This document shows, in pieces, positions 41,497-47,322 of a DNA stretch of 47,322 bases. A program made the position numbers and the translations under genes. Numbering within the stretch: the stretch's first letter is position 1; each line of letters starts with the position of its first letter. The notes under the pieces are model-generated. The model was not told the origin of the DNA, made no database searches, and worked only from the letters and a program-made list of their open reading frames with translations. The stretch spans positions 1-47,322 of the forward strand of contig NZ_PEHF01000076.1 in assembly GCF_015762685.1 (NCBI RefSeq). Reading direction: 5' to 3'. The DNA is from Candidatus Symbiopectobacterium sp. 'North America' (GTDB lineage Bacteria; Pseudomonadota; Gammaproteobacteria; Enterobacterales; Enterobacteriaceae).

Positions 41497-43191
41497 ATGC
41501 GTTATACCGGAGCACAGTTGATCTTCCGGCTGTTGGAACAGCAGGGCATCACCACGGTAGCGGGCATTCCCGGCGGGGCGGCACTGCCGCTGTACGATGT
41601 GCTGGGGCAGAGCAAAATCATTCGCCATATTCTCGCCCGCCATTAGCAAGGGGTAGTATTTATCGCGCAGGGCATGGCACGCGCCAGTGGCAAAGCCGCC
41701 GTTTGTCTGGCCTCCAGCGGCCCGGTGGCCACTAACCTGCTTACCGCGATTGCCGATGCGAAACTCGATTCCATCCCTCTGGTGTGCATTACCGGTCAGG
41801 TCTCCTCGACCATGATCGGCACCGATGCCTTTCAGGAAGTGGATACCTATGGCATTTCCATCCCCGTCACCAAGCATAACTATCTGGTGCGGGACATCAA
41901 CGAACTGCCGCGCGTGATTTCAGATGCGTTTCGCATCGCGCAATCAGGGCGCCCGGGCCCGGTATGGATCGATATTCCGAAAGATGTTCAAACCGCTACG
42001 ATAGAATTGTCTGAACTGCCAGCCATTGCTGAACCCGATCTCACCCCCGCCATCGATACACAAGCCATCGCACAGGCCGCCGCGATGATCAATGCGGCCG
42101 AGCGCCCAATCCTCTATCTGGGCGGTGGCATCATCAGCGCCGATGCCCACAAACAGGCGATTGAACTCACCGAGCGCGCCAGCCTGCCGACCACCATGAC
42201 GCTGATGGCACTCGGTGCCATGCCGACCGATCACCCGCTGTCACTCGGCATGTTAGGCATGCACGCTGCCCGTTCCACTAACCTGATTTTGCAGCAGTCA
42301 GACTTGCTTATCGTACTGGGTGCGCGCTTTGACGATCGCGCTATCGGTAAAGCTGAGCAATTCTGCCCGGATGCCAGCATCATCCATATCCATATCCATA
42401 TCCATATCCATATCCATATCCATATCGATGCGGCGGAACTGGGAAAAATTCGTCAGGCGCACGTTGGGCTTCATGCCGATGTGGGTGAAGCGCTGACACA
42501 GTTGTTGCCGTTGATTGAACCGCAAAAACGAGAGAAATGGCATCAGGCAGTATCAGAATTACAGCACACCTATCCATTCCGCATGGCGGGCGCTGACGAC
42601 CCGCTGAGCCACTATGGGTTGGTACAAGCAACCGCGCTGGCGCTGACGGACGATGCCATCATCGCCACCGATGTGGGTCAGCATCAGATGTGGGTAGCAC
42701 AGAGCTATCCGCTGCGTCGGCCGCGCCAGTGGTTAACCTCCGGCGGCCTCGGCACTATGAGATTTGGCTTGCCCGCTGCAATGGGTGCCGCACTGGCAGA
42801 ACCCGACAAAATTGTGGTGTGCTTTTCCGGCGATGGCAGCATCATGATGAACATTCAAGAGATGGCGACGGCGGCCGAAGAGGGGCTTAACGTTAAGATC
42901 ATCCTGATGAACAATCAGGCATTAGGGCTGGTACACCAGCAGCAAGACTTGTTCTATGGGCAGCGCATCTTCGCCGCTGACTACCGCTATCAAACCGATT
43001 TTATCAGCATCGCTCGCGGCTTTGGCTTCGCGGCCTATGACCTGAATCACGCAGACGATCTGGCCGCCATGCTGGCAGACGCCCTGCACACGCCGGGCCC
43101 GGCTCTGATTCATGCGGCCATCGATGCCAACGAAAAAGTATACCCGATGGTGCCGCCGGGCGGGGCCAACACCGATATGATTGGAGACTGA
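41497..43191 (+). pseudogene. ilvB: IlvB, acetolactate synthase I large subunit, nonsense mutation and hexamer expansion
   Basis: The thiamine-pyrophosphate enzyme for the first common step of valine and leucine synthesis. The frame starts MRYTGAQLIFRLLEQQGI, with a GAAGGAT site. TAG at 41644-41646 replaces the TPP-activating Glu in HILARHEQG, a catalytic residue. Downstream the frame is open to the normal end ([14 protein letters not shown]) with FAD/TPP signatures (GDGSIMMNIQEM, NNQALGLVHQQQ). Seven copies of CATATC (42385-42426) add a His-Ile run where relatives have IIHVDIDAAELGK-like sequence. The stop falls at codon 50. IlvN is also broken. Confidence 0.94.
42385..42426 (+). repeat. (CATATC)7 hexanucleotide tandem repeat inside ilvB
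   Basis: Seven perfect copies of CATATC in frame encode His-Ile repeats. In relatives this place reads HxDID, so a short CATATC/GATATC motif has probably expanded by slippage. Gain or loss of a unit keeps the reading frame. Confidence 0.97.
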
Positions 43192-43195
43192 CACC

Positions 43196-43452
43196 ATGCA
43201 AAATCAATCAACTTCGTCTCACGTAACGCTAGAACTGGCGGTACGCAACCACCCAGGCGTCATGTCTCATGTGTGTGGACTGTTCGCCCGTCGCGCTTAT
43301 AACGTGGAAGGCATTCTGTGTATGCCGCTAGCCGGAGGCAAAGAGAGCCGCAGATGATAAGTCAGGTAGAAAAGCTGGAAGATGTGCTACAGGTGCGCCG
43401 CCACGGTGCCGACATGCGCATTTTTGATCAGGTGGCTGAGTTTTATCGCTAA
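43196..43452 (+). pseudogene. ilvN: IlvN, acetolactate synthase I regulatory subunit, internal deletion
   Basis: The start ([37 protein letters not shown], given in part) matches the IlvN ACT domain. After [10 protein letters not shown] about 13 codons corresponding to the WLLVNDDQRLEQ region of E. coli are missing, and the frame shifts to TGA at about codon 54. The remaining frame (ISQVEKLEDVLQVRRH to AEFYR, TAA 43450-43452) matches the C-terminus. The subunit gives valine feedback control and full activity to IlvB. It begins 4 bases after the ilvB stop. Confidence 0.9.
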
Positions 43453-43474
43453 CGTTCTGCTCGTTACCGCGATT

Positions 43475-43500
43475 AGCAGGATGCACTGAGTCATCCTGCT
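43475..43500. terminator. Inverted repeat between converging ilvN and the DUF2511 gene
   Basis: A 9-bp stem AGCAGGATG/CATCCTGCT with an 8-base loop lies between two genes that converge. It lacks a T run, so it is only a possible weak terminator. Confidence 0.4.
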
Positions 43501-43516
43501 AGCGAGCACATAGCGA

Positions 43517-43867
43517 TTAATTACAGAGATCGCGGCCTTCCATCATTATATCGACGGTAGACATTTGATAACCCGCCACTTGCGGATCGGGCTTGGTAAC
43601 GGCTTTATTATTCAAAATGGGTGACTTACCCAGTTTACGTCCTGAATCAGCCAGTGCATTTGCCATACCATTAAGCGCATAAACCTTGCCATCTTTACTG
43701 TTTTTCAGCACCACGATGCCGGTCGAACAGATGAGTTCCCCTTTCTCAAAGGTGAACGGCCATTTATCCCCGTAGCTTTTCGCCGTAATCGTTTTGCTTT
43801 TATCCCCAGCGGCATAAGCCCCTGCGCTTATCAACAGTACCAGCGCCGTAATCACGATCTTTTTCAT
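43517..43867 (-). CDS. Small secreted protein, DUF2511 (YebY-like)
   Basis: A 116-residue protein with a clear signal peptide (MKKIVITALVLLISAGAYA, cleavage before AGDKSK). The mature part has the DKWPFTFEKGELIC segment, an ALNGMA segment and a C-terminal Cys (RDLC), as in the DUF2511 family that includes E. coli YebY. Two Cys probably form a periplasmic disulfide. The function is unknown. ATG 43867 is chosen over 43882 because GGATGGA lies just upstream and the signal peptide then starts with MKK. Intact. Confidence 0.82.
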   Translation of the reverse strand: MKKIVITALVLLISAGAYAAGDKSKTITAKSYGDKWPFTFEKGELICSTGIVVLKNSKDGKVYALNGMANALADSGRKLGKSPILNNKAVTKPDPQVAGYQMSTVDIMMEGRDLCN

Positions 43868-44001
43868 TGTTTTTCCATCCATTGGTTATGATATTAACGT
43901 GAACAACGGCAATCCAGTGGACTGCCGCTGCCTTCACGCGGGGACGATAGTAAAACAACGTTTCAAACAGGTCTAGTTTCGAGACTCATCAACGCGATGC
44001 A

Positions 44002-44775
44002 TTATCCCCGCAACACCACTTTCCCTAGCAGATGGCTGTACACCGGCATCATCGGGTGTTGAAGTAACATCACTACTCCCACGACGGCAACCGCCGTGGT
44101 CAACGGCGCCAGCCAGCATAAATGCACCACGGTCAACCACGCCAAGCTTTTACGGCTTTTGGTTTGCTTTCGGCTGTTCTACCAGCGCCAGCTTAGCCAT
44201 CCGGCAAGCCACACCAGTATTGCCACCCCCAGCAGCAACCAACGGAATGACTAGCTGTTGCCACCGGACGGAATGTCATACGCGACGCCCGCCAGAATAC
44301 CCGGCAGAAAATAGACCGGTGGCCAGACAACGCAGCCAATGATATTCGGCAGCGCAAAGCGCGCGGGGGGAAGCGCCAGCATCCCTGCCACCATCGGGAT
44401 CAACGGTCGGGTTGGGCCAACGAAACGTCCGATGATGATCGTGGGCATCGGGTGTTGGTGCAAGGCGTGTTCCGTGCGACACAGCAAGGTCTGGTGTCTG
44501 TTTAAAAACGACCAGTTGTGCAGCGGGGCTTTGAATTTCCAACCGATGAAATAGGATATCCAGTCTCCCAGCAGGCAGCCCACCAATCCGGCCCCCCACG
44601 CTGCGTAGAGGCTCAGTTGCCCGCTACCGATGAGCGTGCCCAACGTCGCCATCATCACCGTGCCGGGTAGCAACAGCCCCACCAGCGCCAGAGATTCCAA
44701 AAAAGCCACCAACATCACCGCAATCAGCGAATAGGTGACAGATTGGGTCACAAAATGATCCAGCCACGCTTCCAT
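44002..44775 (-). pseudogene. yabI: YabI, DedA-family membrane protein, two nonsense mutations
   Basis: DedA proteins are inner-membrane proteins linked to lipid carrier transport and membrane energetics. The frame starts MEAWLDHFVTQS and shows the family motifs FLESLALVGLLLPGT, GDWISYFIGW and GRFVGPTRPLIPMVAGM. TAG at 44251-44253 (after DIPSGGNS) and TAG at 44179-44181 interrupt the C-terminal quarter. The second falls at a position that is Trp in E. coli YabI. The frame otherwise continues to TAA 44002-44004 with the expected HPMMPVY ending. The first stop leaves the catalytic-like core encoded, so partial function is possible. It follows thiQ directly in E. coli; here ilvBN and a DUF2511 gene intervene. 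Confidence 0.88.
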
Positions 44776-44939
44776 AAAGTCCTACCGGGTTATCAACGGC
44801 ACCTTTGGTTTACTAAACAGTATGTTCAATAAACAGGACGTTGGATAAAAGGGAGAGCATTGTCAGGATCATAGCAGACGGCGTCAATGTCGGGTTTTTC
44901 TATACAGATAATCATGAGTAAAAAGGCACTCGCGCGGGA

Positions 44940-45145
44940 TCATCCCCCGAGATACATCCGTTTCACCTCAGGGTTGGCGAGAATATCCGCCGCCGCATCG
45001 TGCAGCACGATATTGCCATTCAGCCGTGCAATGCCCACGGCCACATTGGCAGGCACACCGCCGAGGCATTGCAACAAACGGCCCTGACCTTCAGGGAGTA
45101 AATCCACCACACTGCATCGCCCAGCATCCATACTTTTGCCGTCAT
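44940..45145 (-). pseudogene. Deletion scar: sugar kinase N-terminus fused to LivF-type ATPase C-terminus
   Basis: The start (MTAKVWMLGDAV) and, after a two-base frameshift (GTGTGG for GTGG), VDLLPEGQGRLLQC and GGVPANVAVGIARLNG match the N-terminus of PfkB-family fructokinases such as ScrK. The reading then becomes NIVLHDAAADILANPEVKRMYLGG and stop, the usual end of branched-chain amino acid ABC transporter ATPase LivF. Two unrelated genes are thus joined by a deletion that removed the middle of each. An AGGAG site precedes ATG 45145, and a CRP-like site lies about 100 bases upstream. Confidence 0.8.
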
Positions 45146-45242
45146 GATTGTCTCCTAATAAACCGCAAGCTAAACATTAATTAAAACGATTTATCTATGC
45201 AATAGTCATAAAGAGCAACGCGATCAAGGCCGACTGGAAAAT

Positions 45243-45258
45243 TGTGATTTAAATCACA
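45243..45258. promoter_or_regulatory. CRP-binding site, exact consensus
   Basis: TGTGA-TTTAAA-TCACA is a perfect match to the TGTGA-N6-TCACA consensus of the cAMP receptor protein. It lies about 98 bases upstream of the sugar kinase remnant (minus strand), as would fit catabolite control of a sugar gene, and 20 bases before a small plus-strand frame at 45278. Confidence 0.75.
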
Positions 45259-45277
45259 ATAAAAGCAGGGAGTATTC

Positions 45278-45394
45278 ATGAATTATTATAATAATGCGAG
45301 GTTGAACGTAATAACGTATTTCAATACAAGTATGTGTTTGTATATATTATTTTTATCCTTTGGCATGTTCAAAAATTGTTACGTTTGTTACTGA
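45278..45394 (+). CDS. Possible small hydrophobic protein, 38 residues
   Basis: ATG 45278 is preceded by AGGGAG at the right spacing (about 6 bases) and the frame runs to TGA at 45392-45394. The product has a hydrophobic stretch (MCLYILFLSFGMF) and three Cys. It is AT-rich and no family was recognised. It could be a small membrane protein under the CRP site just upstream, or a chance frame in intergenic DNA. Confidence 0.25.
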   Translation: MNYYNNARLNVITYFNTSMCLYILFLSFGMFKNCYVCY

Positions 45395-45635
45395 TAAATG
45401 ACGCACTTGCGCCATTTTTTCCCTGTTGAGAATAACTCGATTAATACAATCCTTATTATTTCCTATCTGACAGATTTTAATGAAAAAAAACCGCTTCAGG
45501 GGAACATGATCAAAATGCGTTAACCGTAAAACAGAGCAGCAATAATACAGCCATTTGATAAAATATGAAGGTATACATAATAGTCAACAACCCTTATCAT
45601 GAATAACCTTTTCGTCAGGCTCTTTGTCACTGTTT
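45395..45635. other. AT-rich intergenic region before the diguanylate cyclase
   Basis: No gene is seen on either strand. The region presumably holds the promoter of the following gene, but no clear -35/-10 pair or terminator could be assigned. Confidence 0.4.
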
Positions 45636-47210
45636 ATGTCTTCTAGCGTATTTCATCATGTCGGATTACGCCGTTTAATCCTGCTATTGGCGGTAATGAG
45701 CGCCCTGATTACGCTTGCGAATAGCTTTTATGCTACCTATCGCGTGCAGCGCGATTTGTTGATTACCAATACGCTGGAATCAAACCGGGTTTACGCCAGC
45801 AAACTGGCCGCCGAAACACAGACTTTTTTTGAGAATGCGCAACAGCAGTTGGCTTACAGCGCCACCATCCTAGCAGAAGACTTTAACGATACGGTTAATC
45901 TGGTACAAGAAGCCGATCGGCTACGTTTGCAAACTCACAGTTTTAATTCCGTGCTGGTGGCAGATGCCAAAAGCGTAGTGCGCGCCACGTCGCCGGATAC
46001 TTTCCAACTTATCGGGCAGAAGCTTACCACCGAGGGCGCACTGGCTGCGCTTAAAGAGCGCGTGCCGCTGATCAGCCAGCCCTATATCTCGGCGGCAGAA
46101 AATCTGATTGTCTTGATATCCAGCCCCATTTTCGATCGGTCCGGGCGCTATCTGGGGTTTGTCGGTGGTTCTATCTACCTGAAAAAAAACAGCATCCCGA
46201 ATACCCTGCTCGGGCAACACTACAACCGTGATGGCTCCTATATTTATGTGACTGACAGCCAGTGGCGCATGCTCTATCACAAAGACAACGGGCGTATCGG
46301 GCAAACGGAAACCAATAACCTGGTGGTCCCTCATCAAGGCCCGACGAACGGCAGCCAACAAATGGTGAACTACGTCGGCGAGAAGATGCTGGCAGGCTTT
46401 GCCATCGTTCCCGCCACGGGTTGGGAAGCTGTCGCCCTGCGGCCAACGTTAGAAACACTGAAGCCACTTGAGGGGCTGATGTTCAACGTCCTGCGCCACA
46501 CCCTACCATTGGCACTGCTGACCATTTTGTGCGTTTGGTTGCTGGCTCGTCTGATTGCCCAGCAGCTGTGGCTGCTGGCGCGCAGCGCCAATAAGATGGA
46601 TGCCAACGATATTTCCGATGATATCGACAAGATTCCATCCTGGTATTTTGAGGCCACACAACTCAAACAGGCCATGCTGATTGGGATCAACCTGTTACAG
46701 CAAAAGATTGGCAAACTGCGTTTCGAAGCGCAAACCGATCCCATGACCGGCCTGTACAACCGCCGTGGGCTGGACACTATTCTGAAGTATTGGCATACAC
46801 TGCACCGGGATTTCGCCATTATCGCGCTGGATATCGACCATTTTAAACGGGTTAACGACACCTTCGGTCATGATACCGGAGATGCGGTCATCAAATTTAT
46901 CGCGGAACAGTTAAGAGACGGTTCTCGCGACAGCGATATTTTGTGTCGCAGCGGCGGCGAGGAATTTTTAGTGCTGCTCCCGGAAACGTCGCAGGACATT
47001 GCCAAGCAGATCGCCGAGCGGCTGCGCACCAGCACGGAGGCCATGGCATCGCCTGCGGGTCATATCAACATTTCACTGGGCGTTTCCCTGTGGCGCGCGG
47101 ACAAAAACGGCGATTTTACCATCGAGCAGGCATTGAAGTTGGCCGATAAAGCGCTCTACCGTGCCAAGCAAGAAAGCCGTAATCGCGTTGTACTGGCTCC
47201 AGGTGCTTGA
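45636..47210 (+). CDS. Membrane-anchored diguanylate cyclase (Cache sensor, GGDEF)
   Basis: Makes cyclic di-GMP from two GTP. The protein has 524 residues. Membrane helix near 13-33 (ILLLAVMSALITLANSFYA), a periplasmic Cache-type sensor domain (about 40-280), a second membrane helix (LPLALLTILCVWLLARLIA), a HAMP-like linker, and a GGDEF domain (about 365-520). The active site is SGGEEF. An inhibitory RxxD site (RDSD) lies at the expected distance before it. DPMTGLYNRRGLD and DIDHFKRVNDTFGHDTGD are conserved. ATG 45636 was chosen over TTG 45624. Intact; target unknown. Confidence 0.93.
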   Translation: MSSSVFHHVGLRRLILLLAVMSALITLANSFYATYRVQRDLLITNTLESNRVYASKLAAETQTFFENAQQQLAYSATILAEDFNDTVNLVQEADRLRLQTHSFNSVLVADAKSVVRATSPDTFQLIGQKLTTEGALAALKERVPLISQPYISAAENLIVLISSPIFDRSGRYLGFVGGSIYLKKNSIPNTLLGQHYNRDGSYIYVTDSQWRMLYHKDNGRIGQTETNNLVVPHQGPTNGSQQMVNYVGEKMLAGFAIVPATGWEAVALRPTLETLKPLEGLMFNVLRHTLPLALLTILCVWLLARLIAQQLWLLARSANKMDANDISDDIDKIPSWYFEATQLKQAMLIGINLLQQKIGKLRFEAQTDPMTGLYNRRGLDTILKYWHTLHRDFAIIALDIDHFKRVNDTFGHDTGDAVIKFIAEQLRDGSRDSDILCRSGGEEFLVLLPETSQDIAKQIAERLRTSTEAMASPAGHINISLGVSLWRADKNGDFTIEQALKLADKALYRAKQESRNRVVLAPGA

Positions 47211-47322
47211 AGATTGCGAGTGTGAAGATAACGCTAGACTATAACTGTGTATATAAGAGTCTTCCCCGATCATGGTGGGAGACTCATAACCCCATGTTTA
47301 ACCTGCCGTAATGGAACATCAC

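Noticed and set aside
42385..42426. His-Ile run as a metal-binding motif, or the repeat as a CRISPR seed
   Set aside because: A six-base perfect repeat inside a recognisable ilvB frame is a slippage expansion. There are no spacers.
41497..43191. Reading this gene as ilvI, which in E. coli lies near leu and cra
   Set aside because: The ivbL-type leader with attenuator upstream, the closer match to IlvB (ending [14 protein letters not shown]) and the IlvN-like gene after it identify ilvB.

Overview
The window is chromosomal DNA from a gammaproteobacterium of the order Enterobacterales. The gene order ampE-ampD, ppdD-hofB-hofC, guaC, coaE-zapD-yacG, mutT-secA-secM, lpxC-ftsZ-ftsA-ftsQ-ddlB-murC-murG-ftsW-murD-mraY-murF-murE-ftsI-ftsL-rsmH-mraZ, cra, leuCD, sgrS/sgrR, thiBPQ, yabI (dedA) follows the Escherichia coli chromosome almost gene for gene. 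An EsaR/ExpR-type LuxR gene and a DciA-like (DUF721) gene beside secM point towards the Pectobacteriaceae/Sodalis side of the order. The genus cannot be fixed from this sequence.

The main theme is gene decay. About nineteen genes carry a visible lesion: in-frame stops, one-base indels, internal deletions or fusion scars. The essential division and cell-wall block is almost untouched. This is the pattern of a lineage that recently became host-restricted or passes through small populations, although draft-sequence errors could explain the few lesions in homopolymers.

Layout. 1-1345: AT-rich, with a lux-box-like palindrome, a candidate small RNA and a frameshifted luxR. 1455-6244: ampE intact; ampD, ppdD, hofB and hofC broken; nadC missing from its usual place. 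6288-13701: guaC, coaE, zapD, mutT, secA, secM and the DciA-like gene are intact; yacG is frameshifted. 13746-31394: the dcw cluster on the minus strand under a recognisable mraZ promoter and MraZ operator. Here ftsQ has lost its Gln-rich tail to a stop, and ddlB has an in-frame internal deletion that removes ATP-binding and catalytic residues. 31395-32905: a long intergenic region, an enterobacterial repeat and alaE. 32906-33980: a deletion scar joining the last third of cra to the last 50 codons of leuC, followed by a broken leuD; ilvIH, leuO and leuAB, expected between them, are gone. 34014-35650: a broken lysR and an intact reductase. 35656-37648: the SgrS RNA with sgrT, and a twice-frameshifted sgrR. 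37680-41155: a TPP riboswitch and thiBPQ, with thiB and thiP interrupted by amber codons. 41320-43452: an ivbL-type leader with attenuator, then broken ilvB and ilvN. 43517-45145: a small DUF2511 gene, a broken dedA gene and a sugar kinase/LivF fusion scar. 45636-47210: an intact membrane diguanylate cyclase.

Taken together, the lesions predict loss of leucine synthesis and of acetolactate synthases I and III, loss of thiamine uptake unless stops are read through, loss of Cra and SgrR control of sugar metabolism, and derepressed AmpC if an ampC gene exists. They also predict reliance on another D-Ala-D-Ala ligase. Ten of the twelve clear in-frame stops are amber (TAG), at least five of them where homologues have Trp. 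Several of these genes have no other defect, so amber readthrough is worth testing.
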